Of a stretch of DNA of 5,418 nucleotides, positions 1 to 4,645 are shown piece by piece. This stretch comes from Candidatus Woesearchaeota archaeon (GTDB taxonomy: Archaea > Nanobdellota > Nanobdellia > Woesearchaeales > UBA525). The stretch spans positions 1-5,418 of the forward strand of contig DAHXMN010000045.1 in assembly GCA_027371725.1 (NCBI GenBank), given 5' to 3'. The stretch's first letter is position 1. The number at the start of each line of letters is the position of its first letter. A program made the translations under genes and the position numbers. The notes under the pieces were generated by a model. That model saw only the letters and a list, made by a program, of their open reading frames with translations, was not told the DNA's origin and ran no database searches.

Positions 1-59
1 GAGCTCGTCCCGTTCGAGACGAGCATCCACCGCAACATCCAGCTCCACCTCTTCAATCG
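1..59. repeat. 59-base exact inverted repeat, left copy (partner 1056-1114)
   Basis: Bases 1-59 are the exact reverse complement of 1056-1114, checked base by base. The match breaks at base 60 (a here; c would be needed to pair with base 1055). The outer end is the palindrome GAGCTC at the window edge, so the repeat may extend further left. Read on the plus strand, this copy encodes part of the nucleotidyltransferase (ELVPFETSIHRNIQLHLFN). Read on the minus strand, it forms the tail of the membrane protein. Confidence 0.95.
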
Positions 60-333
60 ACCCATTGACCCCGAGCGTCCCGTAGACCTGCTCCTGCGTC
101 AGGTTGAAGCGCTGGATCACCGCCTCAACGGTCATCCACGGCTGGATGGACTGGTTCGCCTCCCGGAAGTAGGCGCGATGCGCCTTCAGCACGTCGTACT
201 GCCGGTGCGTCTGGACCGAGAAATACAGGATGAGCAGGACGAGGAGGCAGAGCAGGACGAGCAGCGCCACGACGAGCGCGTCCCGCTCCTCCACGACCCT
301 CTCCACCGAGACCTTCTTCGGCCGCTTCGCCAT
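1..333 (-). CDS. Small single-pass membrane protein, 3' end outside the window
   Basis: The minus strand is open from the ATG at 333 to the left edge (111 codons, no stop), so the C-terminus is missing. The N-terminus is basic (MAKRPKK), followed by charged residues and one strong hydrophobic helix at about residues 19-38 (ALVVALLVLLCLLVLLILYF). A soluble part follows that contains the stretch QPWMTVEAVIQRFNLTQEQVYG at about residues 65-86. This looks like a short helix-turn-helix-like element of the 'PWMT...ia..y.l....l' kind that I associate loosely with small prokaryotic membrane proteins; I cannot name the family. Codon use is strongly GC-ending, supporting a real gene. The start at 333 is preferred because a TATA-like box lies about 25 bases upstream. 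An in-frame ATG at 450 would add 39 residues of less convincing composition. Residues 93-111 are encoded by the 59-base inverted repeat and may not belong to the native protein. Confidence 0.72.
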   Translation of the reverse strand, partial: MAKRPKKVSVERVVEERDALVVALLVLLCLLVLLILYFSVQTHRQYDVLKAHRAYFREANQSIQPWMTVEAVIQRFNLTQEQVYGTLGVNGSIEEVELDVAVDARLERDEL

Positions 334-354
334 GCGCCTGCCGGGAACGTCCGC

Positions 355-362
355 ATTTATCT
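355..362 (-). promoter_or_regulatory. TATA-like box for the leftward membrane protein gene
   Basis: On the minus strand this reads AGATAAAT, with the purine-rich GTAAAAC just upstream. Its centre is about 25 bases before the ATG at 333, which would place transcription start at or next to the start codon. No Shine-Dalgarno sequence is evident between box and ATG. This is inferred from spacing and composition only. Confidence 0.45.
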
Positions 363-495
363 GTTTTACGGAATGCGGGAAGACGAAGCCCAGGAAGCAA
401 GAATGTGGACGAAGCCCCTCCGAGACGACCTCGCCCGCGGCTCGGAGCATCGTCGGCGGCTTCTTCGCCGCGCTCAGAAGCCCCCTCCGGGAATG

Positions 496-523
496 ATATT
501 TAATTCTACATTTTTCTACATTT
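496..523 (-). promoter_or_regulatory. Possible second leftward promoter: TATA-like box preceded by a 10-base tandem repeat
   Basis: On the minus strand, two perfect adjacent copies of AAATGTAGAA (504-523) are followed directly by TTAAATAT (496-503). The position just upstream of a TATA-like box suits a regulator site. A transcript would start near 473 and run through about 140 bases with no good ORF before the ATG at 333, giving either a long leader or a small RNA. The stretch also lies just past the stop of the HEPN gene, so it could simply be A/T-rich 3' sequence. Confidence 0.3.
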
Positions 524-530
524 TGGGCTT

Positions 531-980
531 TTATCCACTCTTTCCTGACGACGGGCTCTTCTGCTGTGCACGGAGGAGCGCGAGGAGCTCTTTGCCGTTC
601 GTGTTCCAGAACTCGACGATCTCCCCCGCTTGGGCTTCGCTGGCCCGGAAGCCGCGGTAGTTGATGTCGTGCCGGATGGCCTTGTACCTGGGAAGCTGGC
701 GGAGCGCCGCCTGGTTCTTGACGGGCATCTCCCTGAGGAGCTCCATGTAGACGTCGTGGTTCCGCGGCTCGTAGCCGCGCTGCCACCAGGCGGCGTCGCC
801 GAGCTGCCGGATGCTCTCGTAGAGCTCGCGGAAGATGACGGTGGCGGTGTCGCCGTTGAGCGGGATGGCGAGCGCCACCTTGCTGTTCCGCTCGATGGAG
901 TCGAGGAGCGACCGGATCTTCGCCGGTTCCGCCGTCTTCGGCCGCAGATGGTCAGTCCTCACCAACGCCGGTATGTTCAC
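531..980 (-). CDS. HEPN-domain protein, probable toxin of an MNT-HEPN module
   Basis: This 149-residue soluble protein starts with GTG at 980 and stops with TAA at 531. It is predicted to be mostly helical. The diagnostic region is RYKAIRHDINYRGF at residues 98-111, which resembles the RHDxNYRG form of HEPN domains in archaeal nucleotidyltransferase-HEPN pairs. HEPN proteins are often ribonucleases acting through an R-x4-6-H motif. Here R103 with x4 is followed by Tyr108 rather than His, while R98-x5-H104 would formally fit, so catalytic competence is uncertain. The C-terminal tail (KSPSSGKSG) is flexible. The gene overlaps the upstream nucleotidyltransferase by four bases (GTGA), so the two are probably translationally coupled, as in MNT-HEPN toxin-antitoxin operons. 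Toxin activity is inferred from the family and the gene pairing; a sugar or nucleotide-binding HEPN role is the alternative. Confidence 0.82.
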   Translation of the reverse strand: MNIPALVRTDHLRPKTAEPAKIRSLLDSIERNSKVALAIPLNGDTATVIFRELYESIRQLGDAAWWQRGYEPRNHDVYMELLREMPVKNQAALRQLPRYKAIRHDINYRGFRASEAQAGEIVEFWNTNGKELLALLRAQQKSPSSGKSG

Positions 981-1552
981 GGTTTCACCTCGAGGAAGCC
1001 GAGGAGGACGATGCCGTTCGCGATGCTCGCGAAGACATTCGGGTCCACTGATTGGCGATTGAAGAGGTGGAGCTGGATGTTGCGGTGGATGCTCGTCTCG
1101 AACGGGACGAGCTCTTTCAGGCCGATGATCCGGTGCTCTTCCGTCTCGTCCGTCTCGATGGCGATGTCCGAGGCGGACGTGTCCTGGCCGTCGCGGAAGC
1201 TCCCGAAGAGGACGATCGCTCGCGGGTGCTGGAACTTCTCGGCGAGGAACTCGACGAGGCCGCTCTGGTAGACGAAGTTGAGGTTGTAGACGATCTTCGA
1301 CCGCTGATAGAGCCAGTTGGCCTGGTTGGCGCGTATCCGCCAGATCTTGCTCAGCTTCTCGATATGGACGAGGTCTCGGCGCGCGAGGTCGTCGAGGATG
1401 CCGCCGATGTGCTGTTTCGCCACGCCCGCCTCCTTCGCGAGGTCGGAGAGACTGAACTCCTTCTCCGGGTAGCGGAAGAGGACCTCGACGACGCGCTGGC
1501 GGGCGCTCTCGATGAGGAGCTCGTTACGCTTCCGCGACGCTTTCGGTTTCAT
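977..1552 (-). CDS. Winged-helix / minimal nucleotidyltransferase (MNT) protein, probable antitoxin
   Basis: The protein has 191 residues from the ATG at 1552. Residues about 8-75 form a winged helix: FSLSDLAKEAGVAKQHIGGILDDL is the HTH, followed by a wing ending at IWRIRANQ. A linker helix leads to the nucleotidyltransferase core, with hallmark VLFGSFRDG at about 114-122 and SDIAIE at 128-133. MNT enzymes use GS-x10-DxD to bind Mg-ATP. The GS and first Asp (129) are in register, but the second Asp position is Ala131, as if one Asp-Ile pair had been deleted from SDIDIAIE. No obvious third carboxylate is seen in NIQLHLF. In related modules the MNT neutralises HEPN by modifying or binding it; here binding alone may be what remains. 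The start at 1552 is preferred because upstream in-frame starts (ATG 1582, TTG 1591) fall within the operator/promoter repeats. The HTH suggests autoregulation. The gene contains one copy of the 59-base repeat. Confidence 0.85.
   Translation of the reverse strand: MKPKASRKRNELLIESARQRVVEVLFRYPEKEFSLSDLAKEAGVAKQHIGGILDDLARRDLVHIEKLSKIWRIRANQANWLYQRSKIVYNLNFVYQSGLVEFLAEKFQHPRAIVLFGSFRDGQDTSASDIAIETDETEEHRIIGLKELVPFETSIHRNIQLHLFNRQSVDPNVFASIANGIVLLGFLEVKP
985..991 (-). promoter_or_regulatory. Ribosome binding site deciding the HEPN GTG start
   Basis: The minus strand reads GAGGTGA four bases before the GTG at 980, inside the last codons of the nucleotidyltransferase gene. It supports GTG as the true start and coupled translation across the overlap. 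Confidence 0.65.
1056..1114. repeat. 59-base exact inverted repeat, right copy inside the nucleotidyltransferase gene
   Basis: This is the partner of bases 1-59. It lies in the C-terminal third of the nucleotidyltransferase, covering the segment ELVPFETSIHRNIQLHLFN. Here the sequence is in its natural coding context on the minus strand, with sensible protein sequence on both sides, so this is probably the original copy. Confidence 0.95.
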
Positions 1553-1553
1553 T

Positions 1554-1591
1554 TTGTGACATTCGGTTAAATCTTGTGACATATGTAACAA
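1554..1591 (-). promoter_or_regulatory. Operator/promoter of the MNT-HEPN unit: direct repeats and an 18-base near-palindrome
   Basis: The plus strand carries TTGTGACAT twice, at 1554-1562 and 1574-1582, exactly 20 bases (two helical turns) apart. The second copy is half of the near-palindrome TTGTGACATATGTAACAA at 1574-1591, whose arms differ at only one base pair position. The element lies immediately before the ATG at 1552 and covers the region where a TATA box for a leaderless transcript would sit (TTACATAT around 1581-1588 on the minus strand; ATTTAA at 1567-1572 is another candidate). A dimeric winged-helix regulator bound here would block transcription. The MNT protein itself is the obvious candidate. 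Confidence 0.65.
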
Positions 1592-1640
1592 TTAAGAACT
1601 ATATGACTGTGTCGCTCTCGCCCCCGGGGAGGTCCTATAG

Positions 1641-1760
1641 AGTGCTCCTTATACCCGGAATCGCCTTCTCCGCGAGTACGGCTGCGCCACGATCGAGGAG
1701 GTCGTCGCCCTCCTCGGGGAGCGGTTGCGGAAATCGACTCCTGAGACGGGCATTTTATAA
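1641..1760 (+). pseudogene. Probable coding remnant (about 39 codons) in the divergent intergenic region
   Basis: Between a TAG at 1638 and a TAA at 1758 the plus strand reads ...TRNRLLREYGCATIEEVVALL then GERLRKSTPETGIL and stop. From about 1665 to 1730 nearly every codon ends in G or C, and the peptide looks like ordinary amphipathic helices, unlike typical intergenic sequence. No ATG, GTG or TTG in frame gives a convincing start with a ribosome binding site or promoter. The likeliest reading is the 3' remnant of a gene truncated by rearrangement. I do not recognise the family. A chance open frame in GC-rich DNA remains possible. Confidence 0.35.
1752..1760 (+). promoter_or_regulatory. TATA box for the DUF2127-like gene
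   Basis: ATTTTATAA is centred about 29 bases before the ATG at 1785, the spacing expected for an archaeal leaderless mRNA. A second A/T-rich run (CTTTTTATC, 1769-1777) is too close to the ATG to serve. The box overlaps the stop codon of the coding remnant. Confidence 0.65.
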
Positions 1761-1784
1761 GTGGCATCCTTTTTATCCCGGATC

Positions 1785-2264
1785 ATGAGGAGGAGGTCGA
1801 ACGAGTCGCCGTTGGTCTGGCATTGGGTCTTTGAGACCGCCATCTCGCTCAAGTTCCTCGACGGAGTGCTCGAGGTTATCGGGAGCGTGGTGCTCTTCTT
1901 CGCGGCGCAGGAGGCGTTGAATCACGTCTTATATGCGCTGCTCACGTCTGAGCTCTTGGAGGACCCGAAAGATGTCGTCGCTAATGCGCTGTTGGGCGCG
2001 TTCCGGGGCCTATCGCTCGGCCAGCAGCATTTCGCCGCGGTCTATCTTCTCTTGCACGGCATCATCAAGATCGGTCTGGTCGTGGCGCTCTGGACGCGGC
2101 AGCTCTGGGCGTATCCGCTGGCGGCCGTCGTGCTCATCCTCTTCACCATCTATCAGCTATACTTGTTCGTCGCAACGGGCTCCCTCCTCCAGTTATTCCT
2201 TATCGTCATCGATGTTGTCGTGCTGGCGTTGTTGCATTTCGAGTATAGGCGGGTGACGGGATGA
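1785..2264 (+). CDS. DUF2127-like four-helix membrane protein
   Basis: This 159-residue integral membrane protein has hydrophobic segments at about 20-41, 85-103, 107-130 and 134-151. The family signature is visible in order: FETAISLKFLDGVLEVIGS near the N-terminus, AVYLLLHGIIKIGLVVALW at 86-103, LWAYPLAAVVLILFTIYQLY at 107-126, then TGSLLQL, and an acidic residue in the last helix (D143) before HFEYRR at the C-terminus. DUF2127 proteins are widespread bacterial and archaeal membrane proteins of unknown function. The ATG at 1785 is chosen over the in-frame GTG at 1761 because it sits at the right distance from the TATA box, and the GTG would lie at or before the expected transcription start. 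The gene overlaps the next by ATGA, so they form an operon. Confidence 0.85.
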   Translation: MRRRSNESPLVWHWVFETAISLKFLDGVLEVIGSVVLFFAAQEALNHVLYALLTSELLEDPKDVVANALLGAFRGLSLGQQHFAAVYLLLHGIIKIGLVVALWTRQLWAYPLAAVVLILFTIYQLYLFVATGSLLQLFLIVIDVVVLALLHFEYRRVTG

Positions 2265-3001
2265 ACGCGGAGCGAGTCGTGGCGATCCTGCGTGCGATCG
2301 GCTTGGCACTGGTCGTTCTCTTCGGGATTGCCTGCCTCTTGCTCTTGCCGCTCATGTTCTTCGTGGCGCAGCACGCCGTCGCGGGCGGTCCCGACCTCTT
2401 CACCTCCGTCGATTCGGGCGTGCGGGGCGAGCCGATCAACGTCGTGCTCCCGGACGGCAACCTCTCAGCGGTCGTCGCCGGAATGGAAGCGCAAGGCTGG
2501 ATCATCGTCCCGACATTCTCGCCGAACAACGAGCACACGTGGACCTTTGACGTGGCGAGCGGCGTGACGCCGATCAGTCCGCGCCTCTTCGACGGAGCGA
2601 TCCAGGCGGTCGCGCTGGAAGGACCGAACAGCACCGTCTTCTCCCGGCACCATGCCCGGTTCTGGATGGTGAACGGCACGGTCTACGGCGCGGTCAGCTA
2701 TGACGCTGACGTCACGGTCATCATGCAGGGATTCGTCCCCTTGCCAACGCATGTCATCGGCCAGGATATCGACGCGGAACGGGACGCGGTCGGCAAGACG
2801 CTCGCGGAAGCACTCAACCGCACGATGAGCTACGAGGAGAACGCCGCCCCCGCGCTCTATGCGGACAACGGCGCAGGGTCGTGGTACTACACAGACGGCG
2901 AGGTCCTCGTCCTTTCCAAGAACGCCTCGCCCACGACGCTTTTCCTCGCCGCCCGGCGCGCCTACTTCAGGTTCCTCGGGCTCCTGCTCGACAGGCTCTG
3001 A
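2261..3001 (+). CDS. Membrane-anchored protein with LssY C-terminal-like domain
   Basis: The protein has 246 residues. One strong hydrophobic helix at about 12-37 acts as an uncleaved signal anchor, placing the rest probably outside the cytoplasm. The exterior part matches what I know of the LssY C-terminal domain: GEPINVVLPDG at 56-66 (family GDPxNLxLxG), a GW pair (79-80), SPRLFDGAIQAVALE at 106-120, SRHHARFW at 128-135 (family RxHxRLW), GAVSYDADV at 143-151 (family GAASYDxGV) and THVIGQDIDAERDAV at 163-177 (family HHIDPDIDAERD). The histidines and aspartates are conserved enough to suggest a functional or metal-binding site. LssY-type proteins are often fused to or near phosphatidic-acid phosphatase-like membrane domains, but no such catalytic domain is present here. 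The start overlaps the DUF2127-like gene by ATGA, with GGTGA (2252-2256) four bases before it. The function is unknown; an envelope or lipid role is inferred. Confidence 0.78.
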   Translation: MNAERVVAILRAIGLALVVLFGIACLLLLPLMFFVAQHAVAGGPDLFTSVDSGVRGEPINVVLPDGNLSAVVAGMEAQGWIIVPTFSPNNEHTWTFDVASGVTPISPRLFDGAIQAVALEGPNSTVFSRHHARFWMVNGTVYGAVSYDADVTVIMQGFVPLPTHVIGQDIDAERDAVGKTLAEALNRTMSYEENAAPALYADNGAGSWYYTDGEVLVLSKNASPTTLFLAARRAYFRFLGLLLDRL

Positions 3002-3043
3002 TCAGTCTCTGGCCGATGTCGGGGAACGGTTCTGAGAAGGACG

Positions 3044-3087
3044 AATCTCATCTAATAGGAGGTCGAGATTGTATCATTCATTTTCAT
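3044..3087 (+). terminator. Weak hairpin followed by T-rich tract, possible end of the DUF2127/LssY operon
   Basis: AATCTC (3044-3049) can pair with GAGATT (3065-3070) around a 15-base loop, followed by TATCATTCATTTTCAT. Archaeal termination mainly needs the T-rich tract, so the hairpin may be incidental. The stem is short and the call is weak. The rest of the 132-base spacer (3002-3133) shows no gene. Confidence 0.25.
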
Positions 3088-3102
3088 CGTTGCACTACGG
3101 GA

Positions 3103-3110
3103 CATATAAA
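3103..3110 (+). promoter_or_regulatory. TATA box for the ABC-transporter operon
   Basis: CATATAAA is centred about 27 bases before the ATG at 3134, with no Shine-Dalgarno sequence in between. This is the clearest TATA box of the window and implies a leaderless first gene. Confidence 0.72.
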
Positions 3111-3133
3111 CGACGCGTCTTCTTCCAGCGGTC

Positions 3134-3742
3134 ATGGCCCGGCAGACGAACACTCCTGCGATCATCATCATCCTCGCGCTGACCGTCGCTGCGCTCGCGC
3201 TCGTGCTGTACGCTTCTCTCGGACGAGGAACGGCCGCTGCCCGCAAGCCGAACCCGTCGTCGCTGCAGCCCACGACCCTCTCCGCAGGCAACGGCGCGTT
3301 CGCGACGTATCTCAACCGCGACGTCCCGCAGGACTACTACGCGGTCGACGCGCCCGCGTCCTGGACGCCCGAGACGACCGGCGTCGCAGGAGAATACGCG
3401 TTCCGCTCGGGAGACGCGACCGTCACGGTGAAGCTCACCGACGTCCCGGACAACAGCAATCTCGTCCTCTACGTGCTCAGCCAGGTCGAGCCGCAGCTCC
3501 GCTCGACCGTGCAGGGCTATCAAGAGATCAGCCATGCGAACATGACCGTGAATGGCGCCGAGGCGTTCCGACTGACGTACCGGAGCACGACGAACGCCAC
3601 GAGCGCGGTGACCACGCTCGTCTTCATCATGGGGAGCGATCAGGCGGCGCTGATCAGCGCCTCCGCCCCCGAAACGGAGTACGGATCGTTCAAAGCGGCC
3701 TTCGACCGCGTCATCGAGAGCTTCTCGTGGAGGAACCAATGA
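3134..3742 (+). CDS. Membrane-anchored extracytoplasmic protein, possibly PsbP/DUF1795-like
   Basis: The protein has 202 residues. A short basic start is followed by a hydrophobic anchor at about 9-28 (AIIIILALTVAALALVLYAS), a Pro/Ser-rich linker to about 55, and one globular domain at 66-202. The domain pattern is DYYAVDAPASWTPE, GEYAFRSGDATVTVKLTD, a helix LVLYVLSQVEPQLRSTV, MTVNGAEAFRLTYRS, TLVFIMGSDQAALISASAP and a final helix with FDRVIESFSW. This order (strand with a W, hairpin, long helix, 'G.ea..l.y' strand, 'a..i.a.ap', terminal 'i..SF.w') resembles the PsbP/Mog1/DUF1795 fold used by lipoproteins and anchored proteins. That assignment is by pattern only. No lipobox cysteine is present. 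It is the first gene of the ABC operon and overlaps the next gene by ATGA, so it may bind substrate for, or be localised with, the transporter. Confidence 0.7.
   Translation: MARQTNTPAIIIILALTVAALALVLYASLGRGTAAARKPNPSSLQPTTLSAGNGAFATYLNRDVPQDYYAVDAPASWTPETTGVAGEYAFRSGDATVTVKLTDVPDNSNLVLYVLSQVEPQLRSTVQGYQEISHANMTVNGAEAFRLTYRSTTNATSAVTTLVFIMGSDQAALISASAPETEYGSFKAAFDRVIESFSWRNQ
3729..3733 (+). promoter_or_regulatory. Ribosome binding site deciding the start of the 62-residue gene
   Basis: GGAGG lies five bases before the ATG at 3739, inside the end of the preceding gene. It argues that this very short ORF is translated. Confidence 0.65.
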
Positions 3743-3927
3743 AACCGGCCGTCACGCTCATCTCCCTGGCAGTCATGGCGTTCGGCGCGTACCTGCTCTT
3801 CTGGTACGACGTGCCGGACGCGCAAGCGGTCACCAACCAGTTCGCGGGCGAAGCGCTCCTCATCATCGGGTGCTCGGGCCTCCTCCTCAACGCGTTCTGG
3901 TACAAGCGAGGGAAGAGCCATGCGTGA
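3739..3927 (+). CDS. Small two-helix membrane protein (62 residues) in the ABC operon
   Basis: The ORF runs from ATG 3739 to TGA 3925-3927. It encodes a hydrophobic helix at about 4-22 (AVTLISLAVMAFGAYLLFWY), a short polar loop with YDVPDAQAVTNQFAGEA, a second helix at about 38-54 (ALLIIGCSGLLLNAFWY) and a basic tail (KRGKSHA). The gene shares ATGA with the gene before it, has a good GGAGG, and overlaps the ABC ATPase start by eight bases, so it sits exactly where a real operon member should. The third codon positions are mostly G or C. The basic tail suggests a hairpin with both ends in the cytoplasm. I do not recognise a family. It may be an accessory subunit of the transporter or a partner of the anchored protein upstream. 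Confidence 0.72.
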   Translation: MKPAVTLISLAVMAFGAYLLFWYDVPDAQAVTNQFAGEALLIIGCSGLLLNAFWYKRGKSHA

Positions 3928-4645
3928 CGTCATCGTCGCGACCAAGCTCTCGAAAGCGTACGACCGGAAACGGGTCGTCCACGCGCTCGACCTCCGCATC
4001 AAGGAAGGGGAGTTCTTCGGTTTCCTCGGCCCGAACGGCGCGGGGAAGACGACGACGATCCGGATGCTCACCGGCATCCTCCAACCAACGGAAGGGACTG
4101 TCACCATCGACGGCCACCGGCTCCCCGAAGAACGGAAGGAAGCCGCGCGGTCGCTCGGCGCGGTCCCGGAGAGCAGGGGGTTCTACGAGTGGATGACCGC
4201 GGAGGAGTACCTCGCCTTCTTCGCCGAGCTGTACGGCGTCGGGGAGGCGCGCATCGACGAGCTCCTCGCCGCCACCGGCCTCGCCGACCGGAAGCGCACG
4301 CCCATCTCGACGTTCTCGTTCGGCATGCGGCAGCGCCTCGGCATCGCGCGGGCGCTCCTCAACGAGCCGCGCGTCCTCTTCCTGGACGAGCCGACGATCG
4401 GCCTCGATCCCAAGGGGCAGGAGGACGTGCAGCTCCTCCTCCGGAAACTCAACCGGGAGGGGGTCACGATCTTCCTCTCCTCCCACCTGCTCAATGAGGT
4501 CTCCTCGCTCTGCACGCGCATCGGCATCATCGACAAGGGACGGCTGGTCGCGGAAGGGACGCTCGGGGAGCTGCGGACGAAGAGCGGAGCGAAAGATGGC
4601 TCGCTCACCGACATCTTCCTGCGCCTCACCGGAGGGAGACCGTGA
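3920..4645 (+). CDS. ABC-2 type transporter ATP-binding protein
   Basis: This is a complete 241-residue nucleotide-binding subunit. Walker A is GPNGAGKT at 37-44. The Q-loop region reads VPESRGFYEWMT at 82-93, where the usual glutamine position is taken by a PE pair, common in this subfamily. The signature is FSFGMRQRLGIARAL at 132-146, a variant of LSGGQ of the FS(x)GMRQRL type. Walker B is VLFLDEP at 152-158, the D-loop GLDP at 161-164, and the switch histidine is H189 in LSSHLL. These features place it with the ATPases of ABC-2 exporters (NatA/drug/polysaccharide type, CcmA/COG1131-like). It would power the permease encoded next. Its ATG overlaps the preceding gene by eight bases, with GAGGG seven bases upstream, and its stop overlaps the permease start by GTGA. 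The substrate cannot be read from the sequence. Confidence 0.95.
   Translation: MRDVIVATKLSKAYDRKRVVHALDLRIKEGEFFGFLGPNGAGKTTTIRMLTGILQPTEGTVTIDGHRLPEERKEAARSLGAVPESRGFYEWMTAEEYLAFFAELYGVGEARIDELLAATGLADRKRTPISTFSFGMRQRLGIARALLNEPRVLFLDEPTIGLDPKGQEDVQLLLRKLNREGVTIFLSSHLLNEVSSLCTRIGIIDKGRLVAEGTLGELRTKSGAKDGSLTDIFLRLTGGRP
4631..4637 (+). promoter_or_regulatory. Ribosome binding site deciding the permease GTG start
   Basis: GGAGGGA starts 11 bases before the GTG at 4642, leaving six bases after GGAGG. It supports the GTG start overlapping the ATPase stop. Confidence 0.65.

Noticed and set aside
382..418. GACGAAGCCC repeated at 382-391 and 409-418
   Set aside because: Two ten-base copies in GC-rich DNA with no further copies or regular spacing; not CRISPR-like and likely chance.
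454..470. CGGCG/CGCCG hairpin in the left intergenic region
   Set aside because: A five-base stem with no T-rich tract next to it and no gene ending there; weak.
1..660. Plus-strand frame open from base 1 to 660, beginning like a second nucleotidyltransferase C-terminus
   Set aside because: Only the first 59 bases match the nucleotidyltransferase. After that the translation is the low-complexity mirror of the minus-strand membrane protein and HEPN gene, rich in Arg, Asp and Glu.
1052..1570. Long plus-strand ORF opposite the nucleotidyltransferase
   Set aside because: It is the antisense mirror of a well-supported gene in GC-rich DNA; the acidic Val/Leu/Glu/Asp repeats have no domain character.
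1576..1788. ORF starting at 1576 through the divergent intergenic region
   Set aside because: Its start lies in the operator, its composition is Ser/Arg/Pro-rich as in shadow frames, and the competing frame (1641-1760) has clearly better codon composition.
2881..3927. Long plus-strand ORF with His-rich segment, including an ATG at 3016
   Set aside because: It overlaps three better-supported genes out of frame except for its last 62 codons, which are the true small membrane protein. The His run comes from reading the ATC repeats of a transmembrane helix in another frame.
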